A stretch of 64,000 nucleotides of DNA from PALSA-129 sp963842505 (GTDB lineage Bacteria; Acidobacteriota; Terriglobia; Bryobacterales; Bryobacteraceae). Every line of letters begins with the position of its first letter. Positions within the stretch are counted from its first letter, which is position 1. Location of the stretch: the NCBI GenBank assembly GCA_963842505.1, contig CAWJGZ010000001.1:1302001-1366000 (forward strand), in the 5' to 3' direction. Both the position numbers and the translations under genes were made by a program. Positions 43,383 to 52,199 of this stretch are shown piece by piece. The notes below the pieces were generated by a model. It had not been told where the DNA came from, made no database searches, and saw only the letters and a program-made list of their open reading frames with translations.

Positions 43383-44731
43383 TCCAGCCCGCCGCGGCCG
43401 CGTCCGCCGCGGCCGGGCTTGGTGTCGGGTGTACCGCCGGTGAAAGTCAGAGTGACGTCGGCCGTGTGGTCCTGCTCGTTGATGCTGGTTTCGGCTTTGG
43501 TCTTGCCGAGGTTGTCGAAGACGCCTTGTTCGCGGACGCGCGTCAGGAAAAGGTCCGGGTAATCCGGATTGAACGGATTGCCCGGTTTCATGGTCCAGAT
43601 GCGGTTGATCTCGGCTTCCGAATCCAGATCAAGCCCCACAATGGTCAGCTTGCGCATGGAAAACTGCGGCCCGGCCGCCACCAGCACGGCCACGTTCACC
43701 AGATGCTTATCCTCATCCACCTGGCGCGAGATGGTGACGGCGGCCTGCATATAGCCGGCATGCCGCAGCGCCTTGCGGATGCGCTCGAGGCCTTCGTTCA
43801 CGCGGTCGAAGTTGGCGAGGTCGCCGGTCTTGAAATCGCCGGCTCTCAACAGTTCCTCGGGCTTGATCGGTGTCGGAGGCTCGACGGTGACCTTTCCCAG
43901 GTTGTAGGTCTCGCCTTCGTCCACCGACACCGTCACGTTGACGCCTTGTACGTCTTTGGCCGGGTCGGTTCTGATTTTGGGGAAGGAGACGCGCACACGG
44001 CCGCGCGCTTCATATACCGGCCGCACCGCCGCGTTGAGCAGCTCGCGGAAGCGGTCTTCAGTGTAGGGCGTGCCGACCGCTACGCTCATAATGGCTTCCT
44101 TCAGGACTTCCTGTGGGACCACGCGGTTGCCTTCGAACGATACCAGCGCCACCGCCGGCAGAGCCCGGGCCGGATAGAACACGATGGCGAATTCTCCGGG
44201 CCTGTCCGGCATCACCGTGCCGGCGATCTTCTCTTCGATCCCCTTCGCCGCCAGGTATTCCTCCACCCACTTGGTGTAGCGCTGGAAGACCGGCTGGGTG
44301 GCCGGCAGGATGCCCTTCGCAAACAACGGGTCCTTGGTTTTCAGATCGGCGATCAGGTCTTTTTCGGAGACATGCAGTTCCTCGAACCGCACCGGGTACA
44401 CCTGTTCGATTTCGGTGACCTGAAAGGTGGCATCGTATCCGCCGCTCTTGCCGGCCACGAATTTGTAGCTGACGGTTTCGAAGGCTCCCGAGGCCGTCAG
44501 GCGGTCGCGCGCGGCGTCAAACTCCGGGCGGCCGGCCACCTGGCCGATTTTCACGCCGGCGATGGCCAGCACCTGCTCGCGCGTGAAATTGTGAGTTCCC
44601 TCCACCACAAGGCTCGAAATACGCCACTTCGCCGGCGCCGCGGCGGATGTGGACTTCTTCTGCGCGGGTGGACGGGTCTGAGCGAATCCCGGCCCAGCCG
44701 CCAGCATCAGAATAAGGAACAGCCACTTCAT
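43379..44731 (-). CDS. POTRA-repeat protein without beta-barrel (BamA/Omp85-like N-part)
   Basis: A protein of 450 residues with a Sec signal (WLFLILMLAAGPGFAQ). Several POTRA-like modules follow: ISSLVVEGTHNFTREQVLAI, YPVRFEELHVSEKDLIADLK, AVALVSFEGNRVVPQEVLKE, NLGKVTVEPPTPIKPEELLR and FSMRKLTIVGLDLDSEAEIN. Each has the beta-alpha-alpha-beta-beta pattern with GF/GNxxxxxxxL. Omp85 proteins carry such domains before a ~350-residue barrel; here the chain ends in a Gly/Arg tail (GRGGRGRGGLD). So it is a periplasmic POTRA-only protein, possibly an accessory of outer-membrane assembly. It is divergent from lpdA. Confidence 0.75.
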   Translation of the reverse strand: MKWLFLILMLAAGPGFAQTRPPAQKKSTSAAAPAKWRISSLVVEGTHNFTREQVLAIAGVKIGQVAGRPEFDAARDRLTASGAFETVSYKFVAGKSGGYDATFQVTEIEQVYPVRFEELHVSEKDLIADLKTKDPLFAKGILPATQPVFQRYTKWVEEYLAAKGIEEKIAGTVMPDRPGEFAIVFYPARALPAVALVSFEGNRVVPQEVLKEAIMSVAVGTPYTEDRFRELLNAAVRPVYEARGRVRVSFPKIRTDPAKDVQGVNVTVSVDEGETYNLGKVTVEPPTPIKPEELLRAGDFKTGDLANFDRVNEGLERIRKALRHAGYMQAAVTISRQVDEDKHLVNVAVLVAAGPQFSMRKLTIVGLDLDSEAEINRIWTMKPGNPFNPDYPDLFLTRVREQGVFDNLGKTKAETSINEQDHTADVTLTFTGGTPDTKPGRGGRGRGGLD

Positions 44732-44787
44732 ATCCTCAATGGTAGACGCACCGGCAACACCTCCGGTGACATGGGAGAATAATAAAA

Positions 44788-46182
44788 GTGCCTTACGACC
44801 TGATTGTGATCGGGAGTGGTCCCGGCGGCTACTCCGCAGCCATTCGCGCCGGCCAGTACGGATTGAAAACAGCCCTCGTCGAGAAGCAGTCCAGACTCGG
44901 CGGCACCTGCCTGCTGGTAGGATGCATCCCCACCAAGTCGCTGCTCCAGACGGCCGACGTGTGGCAGCGTTTCGTGCATGCGGACCAGGAAGGAATCGTC
45001 TGCGAGAACCCGCGCCTGGACTATTCCAAGGTGAAGGACCGCAAGGATGGCATCGTCAGCAAGCACTCCAAGGGCGTGGAGATGCTGCTCAAGCGGGCCA
45101 AAGTCGAACGAATTTCGGGATACGCCACACTGCAGGGCGGCGGCAAGTTGGAAGTAAAATCCGATGCCGGTACGCAGACGCTGGAGGCGAAGAACATCAT
45201 CATCGCCACCGGATCGGAGGCGCGCATGCTTCCGGGCCTCGAAGCCGATCCCGAGCGAATCCTCACCAACGTCGAGATCCTCAACCTCACGGCCGTGCCC
45301 AAGAGCCTCATCATCATCGGCGCGGGCGCGGTGGGCGTGGAGTTCGCGTCCATCTTCCACCGTTTCGGCGCGGAAGTGACGGTGGTGGAGATGCTGCCGC
45401 GCGTCGTGCCGGTTGAAGACGAAGACATCTCCAAGGAGCTCGACCGCAACTTCAAGAAGCAGAAGATTCGCGTCGAGACCGGCGCGCGCGCCGAAAACAT
45501 CCGCAAGACTGACACGGGCGTGGCGCTCAAGCTGATCACCAAGGAGGGCAAGGAGGAAGAACTGCAAGCCGAAAAACTGCTGGTCGCGGTGGGCCGCAAG
45601 CCGAATACCGAAAAGATCGGATTGGAAAACACGAGGGTCAAACTGGATCGCGGATTCATCCAGGTGGACGCAAACCAGCAGACCGCCGAGCCCGGCGTCT
45701 ACGCCATCGGCGACGTGGTGGCCGGTACGCCGCAACTGGCGCACGTGGCCACGCGCGAAGGCATGATCGCGGTGGCGCGAATAGCCGGCAAGCCGGCCGT
45801 GCCCATCAACAAGAATCGCATCCCGGGCTGCACCTACACCGAACCCGGCATCGGCAGCGTGGGCCTCACGGAGGCGCAGGCTCGCGCGCAGGGTTACAAG
45901 GTGAAGATCGGGCGCTTCCCGTTCGCCGGCAATAGCCGCGCGACGATTCTTGGACACCACGAGGGCTTCATCAAGGTAGTGGCCGATGAGAAGTACGGCG
46001 AGATTCTGGGCGTCCACATCATCGGGCCGGAAGGTTTCGAGCTGATCGGCGAAGCCGTCGCCGCCATGGAGGCCGAAGCCACGGTCGAGGTGATGATGCA
46101 AACCATCCACGCGCATCCCACGCTCTACGAAGCCATGGGCGAGGCCTTCAACGCGGTATACGGGCTTTCAATCAATGCGTAA
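44788..46182 (+). CDS. lpdA: Dihydrolipoyl dehydrogenase (E3)
   Basis: A protein of 464 residues from a GTG start. FAD site DLIVIGSGPGGYSAAIRAGQ, redox disulfide GGTCLLVGCIPTKSL, NAD site SLIIIGAGAVGVEFASIFHR, GVYAIGDVVAGTPQLAHVAT, and the carboxy-terminal catalytic His-Glu in TIHAHPTLYEAMGEA. It reoxidises the dihydrolipoyl groups of 2-oxoacid dehydrogenase E2. It overlaps lipB by 8 bp, which overlaps the E2 gene by 4 bp: a tight lipoate-dependent operon. No E1 gene is in the window. Confidence 0.96.
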   Translation: MPYDLIVIGSGPGGYSAAIRAGQYGLKTALVEKQSRLGGTCLLVGCIPTKSLLQTADVWQRFVHADQEGIVCENPRLDYSKVKDRKDGIVSKHSKGVEMLLKRAKVERISGYATLQGGGKLEVKSDAGTQTLEAKNIIIATGSEARMLPGLEADPERILTNVEILNLTAVPKSLIIIGAGAVGVEFASIFHRFGAEVTVVEMLPRVVPVEDEDISKELDRNFKKQKIRVETGARAENIRKTDTGVALKLITKEGKEEELQAEKLLVAVGRKPNTEKIGLENTRVKLDRGFIQVDANQQTAEPGVYAIGDVVAGTPQLAHVATREGMIAVARIAGKPAVPINKNRIPGCTYTEPGIGSVGLTEAQARAQGYKVKIGRFPFAGNSRATILGHHEGFIKVVADEKYGEILGVHIIGPEGFELIGEAVAAMEAEATVEVMMQTIHAHPTLYEAMGEAFNAVYGLSINA

Positions 46183-46858
46183 GTGCTGCGTGTGGGAACT
46201 CGGGCGCATCGATTACGGCCAGGCGCTGGAATTGCAGCAGCAGCTTGCCGAGCAGCGCAAACGGGGCGCGGTGGCGGACCATCTATTGCTGCTGGAACAC
46301 CCACACGTGATCACCATGGGCCGCAACGGCCACATGAAGAACGTGCTGGCGTCGGACGAGGTCATGGGCCGCGCGGGGATTTCCTTTCATCCCACCGACC
46401 GAGGCGGCGACGTGACCTATCACGGGCCGGGGCAACTGGTGGGCTACCCGATTCTGGACCTGCGCGAGTGGAAGCGCGACGTGGGCGCATACGTGCATGC
46501 CGTGGAGCAGTCGCTCATCGACACGCTGGCCGAGTTCGGTATCGAGGCCGGCCGCATCCCCAGGCTCACCGGCGTCTGGGTGGGTGATAGCAAAATCGCC
46601 GCCATCGGCGTGCACCTCAGCCGATGGGTGACATCGCACGGTTTCGCACTGAACGTGAATACCGATTTGAGCTATTTTCATTACATCGTCCCCTGCGGGC
46701 TCACCAAGCCCGTGATTTCCATGGCGCAACTGGGCGTGCGCGCCTCGCTGGCCGAAGTCTCGCACGTCTTTGCCGCCCATTTCGGCCGCGTTTTTGAGTG
46801 TGAGATGCTGTTTGAGGCCCCTGCCCTCGCAGCCACGGAAAGAGAGAACGGAAGATGA
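46175..46858 (+). CDS. lipB: Octanoyl-[acyl-carrier-protein]:protein transferase
   Basis: A protein of 227 residues. GGDVTYHGPGQLVGYPILDL, VWVGDSKIAAIGVHLSRWVT with the conserved Lys, and FHYIVPCGLTKPV with the active-site Cys. It moves an octanoyl group from ACP to lipoyl domains, the first step of lipoate synthesis, here placed between the E3 and E2 genes that need lipoate. It starts inside the end of lpdA and ends over the E2 start, so translation is coupled. Confidence 0.95.
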   Translation: MRKCCVWELGRIDYGQALELQQQLAEQRKRGAVADHLLLLEHPHVITMGRNGHMKNVLASDEVMGRAGISFHPTDRGGDVTYHGPGQLVGYPILDLREWKRDVGAYVHAVEQSLIDTLAEFGIEAGRIPRLTGVWVGDSKIAAIGVHLSRWVTSHGFALNVNTDLSYFHYIVPCGLTKPVISMAQLGVRASLAEVSHVFAAHFGRVFECEMLFEAPALAATERENGR

Positions 46859-48135
46859 CCGACATAGTGATGCCCCAGATGGGCGAGAGCATTGTCGAAG
46901 GCACGCTGACCAAGTGGCTGAAGAAGCCCGGCGACCGTGTGGAGCGCGACGAGCCGTTGTTCGAGATTTCGACCGATAAGGTGGACACCGAAATTCCTTC
47001 GCCCGCCGCCGGCATGTTGTCCGAAGTGCTGGTGGAAGAGGGTGCGACGGTGGGGATCAACACCGTGGTGGCGCGCATTGCGGAAGACGGCGGAGCGGCC
47101 GCCAAACCTGCCGCACCCGTTGAGCAGGCGCCAGGCCCCGCCGCAGCCGCGCCCGGTCCGCCGCCCGTTCAGCCTGAAGCGCAGCCCGCGCAAGAGCCTG
47201 CCGCGGAAGTGTCCGGTCCGCTTTCTCCGCTGGTGCGCAAAATGGCGCGCGAGAACAATATCGACCTCAGCCGCGTGAAAGGCACCGGAGCCGGCGGCCG
47301 CATCACCAAGCAGGATGTGGAAGCGTACCTCGCGCAGAGCGCGCTTACCGCACCGGCGCCAGTTCCGCCTGCGCCGGCGGCGCCTGCTCCCGTTATAACC
47401 AGGCCGGCCGCCGCGCCGCCGCCGCCGGCTTTCGCCCCCGGGGCCAAAACGAAAATCGAGCCGCTCAGCACCATGCGGATGAAGATCGCCGAGCACATGC
47501 TGCTCTCCAAGCGCACTTCCGCGCACGTCACCACCATCCACCGCGTGGATATGACCAAAGTGGCGCAGATGCGCGAGCGATTCAAAGGCCAGTTCCAGAC
47601 CAGCCACGGCTTCTCGCTCACCTATCTGCCGTTCGTCGCGGCCGCTTCCGCCGTGGCTTTGCGCCAGTTCCCGTTGGTCAACGCATCGCTCGACGGCAAC
47701 AACATCGTCTACCACAATGAGATTCACATCGGCATCGCGGTCGCGCTGGACCACGGTCTGATTGTGCCAGTGATTCGCGGCGCCGACGAAAAGAACGTGC
47801 TCGGATTGCAGCGGGCCATCGTGGATCTGGCGACGCGCGCCCGCTCGCGGCAGCTCAAGCCCGACGAAGTGCTGGGCGGCACTTTCTCCATCACCAATTT
47901 CGGCAGTTTCGGCAGCCTGGTCGGCACGCCTATCATCAACCAGCCGCAAGTCGCCATCCTGGGCGTAGGCACCGTGGACAAGACTCCGGTGGTGATCGAC
48001 GATGCCATTGCCATCCGCTCCATCTGCCACCTGTCGCTGAGCTTTGACCACCGCCTGATCGACGGCGCGCTGGCGGACCAGTTCATGACCAAGGTGAGAC
48101 AGGTGCTGGAAGGCTGGACGGAGGAAGTGCTGTAA
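46855..48135 (+). CDS. 2-oxoacid dehydrogenase E2 (dihydrolipoyl acyltransferase)
   Basis: A protein of 426 residues. One lipoyl domain (VMPQMGESIVEGTLTKWLKK; lipoylated Lys in FEISTDKVDTEIPSP), an Ala/Pro linker, and an E3-binding domain (SPLVRKMARENNIDLSRVKG, TGAGGRITKQDVEAYL). After a second Ala/Pro linker comes the catalytic core with LSFDHRLIDGALADQF carrying the His-x-x-x-Asp-Gly active site. Which complex (pyruvate, 2-oxoglutarate or branched-chain) cannot be decided, since no E1 is adjacent; the single lipoyl domain and linkers fit branched-chain or oxoglutarate types. Confidence 0.92.
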   Translation: MTDIVMPQMGESIVEGTLTKWLKKPGDRVERDEPLFEISTDKVDTEIPSPAAGMLSEVLVEEGATVGINTVVARIAEDGGAAAKPAAPVEQAPGPAAAAPGPPPVQPEAQPAQEPAAEVSGPLSPLVRKMARENNIDLSRVKGTGAGGRITKQDVEAYLAQSALTAPAPVPPAPAAPAPVITRPAAAPPPPAFAPGAKTKIEPLSTMRMKIAEHMLLSKRTSAHVTTIHRVDMTKVAQMRERFKGQFQTSHGFSLTYLPFVAAASAVALRQFPLVNASLDGNNIVYHNEIHIGIAVALDHGLIVPVIRGADEKNVLGLQRAIVDLATRARSRQLKPDEVLGGTFSITNFGSFGSLVGTPIINQPQVAILGVGTVDKTPVVIDDAIAIRSICHLSLSFDHRLIDGALADQFMTKVRQVLEGWTEEVL

Positions 48136-48244
48136 GGAGTTGTGGATTGTGGGGCCAGCTCCATGTCGGTTGAGCTGATTTGACTCCAGGGGATCTAAAG
48201 GGTTGGGCAGGTCCCAGTGCGGTACGATGGGACCGCGTGATCCC

Positions 48245-50134
48245 ATGCGACGCACTCTTTTCCTGATTTGCTTGACGGGTGCGGCCAGTCTCTTCGCTGC
48301 TCCGCATCCGCTCGCGCCGCTGACGGCTGACGAAATCCGCCAGGCGGCGCGGCTGTTTCGAGACTCGGGACATTTTCCCGCCGGCACCGGCTTCAGCCTC
48401 ATCGCGCTCGATGAACCGCCTAAGGAGATGGTGCTGGCGAAGGCCCCCCTTCCGCGGCGCGCTTTCGCCGTGATCTACGACCGCAAGCGAAACCAGACCT
48501 TTGAGGCGATTGCCAACCTCTCTACCAAGGCCATCGATTCCTGGAAGCTGATCCCGGGAGCACAACCAGCCATCAACTCCGAGGATTCCGATCGCGCGGA
48601 CGAAATTGTGCGCGCCGATCCCCGCTGGGCGCGGGCCATGCGCCAACGTGGCATTCAGGATGTGGATGACGTAGTCACCATGGCGTGGAGCGCCGGCTAT
48701 TTCGGCCAGCCTGGCACGGACACCGGCCGCATGGTTTGCGTGGTGCCGTATTATGCCGGCGCCGGCGCCAACCTTTACGCGCATCCCGTGGAGGGCGTGG
48801 TGGCGCACGTCAACCTCACTAGCGGCAAGGTCATCGACTTTCTCGATATCGATCGCAACGTCCCTATCTCGCGCGAAAATGCCGACTTGGGGCCGCGTCC
48901 GGGCGGGCTGCCGGCGGCGCCGCTCGTGGTTACGCAACCGAACGGCCCGGATTTCCGGATTGAAGACGGCGAAGTGCGCTGGCAGAGGTGGCGTTTCCGT
49001 TACGCGCTGCATCCGCGCGAGGGTTTGGTAATCTATACCGCCGGCTATGAAGATGGCGGGCGCGTGCGGACGGTGCTTTATCGCGGGTCGCTCTCGGAAA
49101 TGGTGGTGCCGTACGGCGATCCCTCGGCTGGCTGGTATTTTCGGAACAGTTTCGACGCCGGCGAATTGGGACTCGGCGCCATGGCCAGTCCGCTGCGGCC
49201 CGGCGTGGATTGCCCCGACAATTGCAGCGTCTTCGATGCCGTAATGGCGGGCAGCGCCGGCGAGCCTCGCACCATTCCCGGCGCGGTGGCGATTTATGAG
49301 CGCGATGCCGGGGTCGCCTGGAAGCACGAGAACAACACACGGCGCGAGCGCGAGCTGGTGGTTTCCTATTTCAGCCAGCCGGGCAATTACGAGTACGGCT
49401 TCGACTGGATTTTTCACCAGAATGGCGCCATCGAAGTGCGCGTGTATCTTACCGGCATCATGGCCGCCAAGGGAGTGGCCGATGGCTCCGACCAGCACAG
49501 CCACCTGGTGGCCAGGAATCTGGCTGCGCCACACCACCAGCATTTCTTCACCTTCCGGCTCGATATGGACGTGGACGGCACGTCCAACCGCGTGGTGGAA
49601 ATGAACAGCGTTCCCGTGCCGGCGGGCAAGCAGAATCCGTACGGCGGCGGGTTCGTGATGCAGGAGACCAGGCTGCGCACGGAGCGCGAAGCCCAGCGAA
49701 GCCTGAACCTCCAGAGCAGCCGCCGCTGGATTGTGCAAAGCGCCTCGGCCAAGAATGCCCTGGGCCATCCAACCGGCTATGCGCTGCTGCCTGGCGAGAA
49801 TTCCGCGCCATTCGCTCAACCCGATTCGTGGGTGCGCAAGCGCGCCGGCTTCCTCAATGCGCATGTGTGGGTGACTCCCTACAACGCCGCCGAGCGCTAC
49901 GCAGCGGGCGATTATCCCAACCAGTCGAAAGGCGGCGACGGCCTGGTGAAGTGGACCGCGGCCAACCGTTCCGTCGACAACCAGGACATCGTGCTCTGGT
50001 ACACCATGGGAATCACGCACAATCCGCGGCCCGAGGATTGGCCGGTGATGCCGGTCTATGAGGCTGGTTTCAAGCTGGTGCCCTGGGGCTTCTTCGCGAG
50101 CAACCCGGTGATGGATTTACCGGCGGGGCGGTGA
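48245..50134 (+). CDS. Secreted copper amine oxidase
   Basis: A protein of 629 residues from the ATG at 48245, with a Sec signal (TLFLICLTGAASLFAAP). The domain order fits bacterial copper amine oxidases: two small N-domains, then the catalytic beta-sandwich. Seen: the catalytic-base region YFRNSFDAGELGLGAMASPL, the topaquinone site SQPGNYEYGFDWIF (second Tyr of N-Y-E-Y is self-processed to TPQ), copper ligands HQH in AAPHHQHFFTFRLD, and the third His in GITHNPRPEDWPVMP. It oxidises primary amines to aldehydes, ammonia and peroxide outside the cytoplasm. It stands 109 bp after the E2 gene. Confidence 0.93.
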   Translation: MRRTLFLICLTGAASLFAAPHPLAPLTADEIRQAARLFRDSGHFPAGTGFSLIALDEPPKEMVLAKAPLPRRAFAVIYDRKRNQTFEAIANLSTKAIDSWKLIPGAQPAINSEDSDRADEIVRADPRWARAMRQRGIQDVDDVVTMAWSAGYFGQPGTDTGRMVCVVPYYAGAGANLYAHPVEGVVAHVNLTSGKVIDFLDIDRNVPISRENADLGPRPGGLPAAPLVVTQPNGPDFRIEDGEVRWQRWRFRYALHPREGLVIYTAGYEDGGRVRTVLYRGSLSEMVVPYGDPSAGWYFRNSFDAGELGLGAMASPLRPGVDCPDNCSVFDAVMAGSAGEPRTIPGAVAIYERDAGVAWKHENNTRRERELVVSYFSQPGNYEYGFDWIFHQNGAIEVRVYLTGIMAAKGVADGSDQHSHLVARNLAAPHHQHFFTFRLDMDVDGTSNRVVEMNSVPVPAGKQNPYGGGFVMQETRLRTEREAQRSLNLQSSRRWIVQSASAKNALGHPTGYALLPGENSAPFAQPDSWVRKRAGFLNAHVWVTPYNAAERYAAGDYPNQSKGGDGLVKWTAANRSVDNQDIVLWYTMGITHNPRPEDWPVMPVYEAGFKLVPWGFFASNPVMDLPAGR

Positions 50135-50159
50135 AACCGGCCCGGCATCCCCCATCACG

Positions 50160-50187
50160 GGTTGGCAGGCGGAAGCGCCTGCCCCAC
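50160..50187. repeat. REP-like intergenic palindromic repeat, copy 1
   Basis: GGTT followed by GGCAGGC, a 6-nt loop and GCCTGCC, then CCAC. It lies 26 bp after the copper amine oxidase stop. The 28-bp unit recurs inverted at 57694-57721 with three differences. Stem-forming and extragenic, as REP elements are. Confidence 0.65.
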
Positions 50188-50392
50188 CTTTTGGAATCGC
50201 CAAAGATGTCGCAACTGTTACAAATCTCTGCCGCTTGGGGGTAATTTCGGAGTCAAGCCTCCCTCGAATGCGCATCCGCTCGCCCCGCTAAATTCCCCCG
50301 TTTCCACTGGAAAGTCGCCATTCGATGGATATCTATTTCTTTCAATCGGTTAAACGGGCAATATGGCCTCAATCTGGGAAGGTTGTACAACG

Positions 50393-52189
50393 ATGAGCAC
50401 TCAGTCCTTTGAACCGAAATCCGTGCCTCCAGCCAATCTTGTACAGATCGGCTCTTCCGTTGAGAACGTGATTCAGCAGCGGCTGGCGGAGGAGCGCGCC
50501 CGCCTGGAACACGAAGCCGGGATCCCGAAACGTGAGGTTCACCACTTTAAACGGCCGGTCGAAAAGCCGTTCACCCGCGACCAGCGCCCGACCACCACGC
50601 TGCTGTTCGGCGGCCTCACCTGGAAACATGAAAGGCTGGTGCATGGGGCGCTCGAAGGTCTTGGCTACAAAGCGCGCGCGGTGCCCACGCCCAACGTGAA
50701 AGCCTTCCAGGCCGGCAAAGAGTACGGCAACAACGGCCAGTGCAACCCGACGTATTTCACGGTCGGCAACCTGGTGACGTATCTGCAGAGTTTGGAAGAG
50801 CAGGGCATGTCGCGGCAGGAAATCATCGACACGCATGTCTTCTTCACCGCCGGCGCCTGCGGCCCGTGCCGCTTCGGCATGTACGAGGCCGAATACCGGC
50901 TGGCGCTGCGCAACTCCGGGTTCGACGGCTTCCGCGTGCTGCTGTTCCAACAGTCCGGCGGTTTGAACCAGTCCGACGCCGAAGCGGGCATGGAGATGAA
51001 TCTCGACTTCTTCCTCGGCATCCTCAACGCGCTTAACTGCGGCGATGTGATGAACGAAGTGGCCTACGCCATCCGTCCGTTTGAAACCGAGGCCGGCAAG
51101 ACCGACCAGGTGCTCGACGAAACCATGGAGTACCTGCACGAGGTCTTCAAGAACAAACGCCCGTGGAAACTCGAAAACGGAATGGCCAAATACCTGCGCG
51201 GCTTCTCGGACACCGCGGAATACATCGGCAAGTTCGTCAACCAGCTCAAGGGCGACGATTACGTGGGGCCTTTGGAACACTGCCGCGACCGTTTCAACGA
51301 AATCGATATCGACCGGCTGCGAGTCAAGCCGATCGTCAAAATCACCGGCGAGTTCTGGGCGCAGACCACCGAGGGCGACGGCAATTTCAATATGTTCAAG
51401 TTCCTGGAGCGCGAAGGCGCGCAGGTGCTGGTGGAACCCATCGGCACCTGGATCATGTACATGATCCACCAGGTGGTGCAGAAATACAAAGACTTCAAGG
51501 GCCTGGAAGAAGGCGCCGTGCTGCCGCCGATCTGGAAGGTGGGTTCGCGCGCTAAGATCGAAATCAATTACCGCCAGAAGGTGGCCAAACTGAAGCTGGC
51601 CGAAGCCATCTTCAAGGGTGAGTACCACAAGATCGTCAAGGCGCTGGGCGGAATTGCGCATCACCTGGCCGACCAGTACGAACTGCAGCGTTTGGGCCAC
51701 CCATTCTACAATTCGCGCGCGGGCGGCGGCGAAGGCCATTTGGAAGTCGCCAAGAACATCTATTACTCGAACAAAGACCTGGCTCACATGGTGCTTTCTC
51801 TCAAGCCCTTCGGCTGCATGCCTTCCACGCAATCGGATGGCGCGCAATCGGCCGTGGTTTCGAACTACAAGGACATGATCTACCTGCCGGTGGAAACCTC
51901 CGGCGAAGGCGAGATCAACGCGCACAGCCGCGTGCAGATGGCGCTGGGCGAAGCCAAGAACAAGGCCAAGAAGGAATTCGCGGAAGCGCTGGAGAAAGCC
52001 GGCCTGACGCTGGCCGAGTGCCGCGCCTGGGTGGAGCGGCATCCCGAAACCGGGCGGCCCATGTACCGGGTGCCGCACACCAAGGGCTATGTCGGCGGCG
52101 CGGCGAACTTCGTGATGCACATTGCGGAACGCATGAAGGCCGAAGGGGAAGCCAGGCCCGAACGTGAATTGGCAGCGGCTGGGAATTAG
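50393..52189 (+). CDS. HgdB/COG3581-like 2-hydroxyacyl-CoA dehydratase-family Fe-S protein
   Basis: A protein of 598 residues; the ATG at 50393 has GGGAAGG upstream. It belongs to the benzoyl-CoA reductase / 2-hydroxyglutaryl-CoA dehydratase superfamily, in the branch that accompanies DUF2229 proteins. Candidate cluster ligands: Cys117 (GNNGQCNPTYFTVG), Cys156 and Cys159 (TAGACGPCRFGMYEAE), a Cys in ALNCGDVMNE and one in KPFGCMPSTQSDGAQ. FGGLTWKHERLVHGALEGLG resembles the repeated Rossmann-like start of these subunits. It probably carries an iron-sulfur cluster that receives low-potential electrons from the activase encoded 10 bp downstream. The substrate is unknown; no CoA-transferase or second dehydratase subunit is adjacent. 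Confidence 0.78.
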   Translation: MSTQSFEPKSVPPANLVQIGSSVENVIQQRLAEERARLEHEAGIPKREVHHFKRPVEKPFTRDQRPTTTLLFGGLTWKHERLVHGALEGLGYKARAVPTPNVKAFQAGKEYGNNGQCNPTYFTVGNLVTYLQSLEEQGMSRQEIIDTHVFFTAGACGPCRFGMYEAEYRLALRNSGFDGFRVLLFQQSGGLNQSDAEAGMEMNLDFFLGILNALNCGDVMNEVAYAIRPFETEAGKTDQVLDETMEYLHEVFKNKRPWKLENGMAKYLRGFSDTAEYIGKFVNQLKGDDYVGPLEHCRDRFNEIDIDRLRVKPIVKITGEFWAQTTEGDGNFNMFKFLEREGAQVLVEPIGTWIMYMIHQVVQKYKDFKGLEEGAVLPPIWKVGSRAKIEINYRQKVAKLKLAEAIFKGEYHKIVKALGGIAHHLADQYELQRLGHPFYNSRAGGGEGHLEVAKNIYYSNKDLAHMVLSLKPFGCMPSTQSDGAQSAVVSNYKDMIYLPVETSGEGEINAHSRVQMALGEAKNKAKKEFAEALEKAGLTLAECRAWVERHPETGRPMYRVPHTKGYVGGAANFVMHIAERMKAEGEARPERELAAAGN

Positions 52190-52199
52190 CCGGATCACC

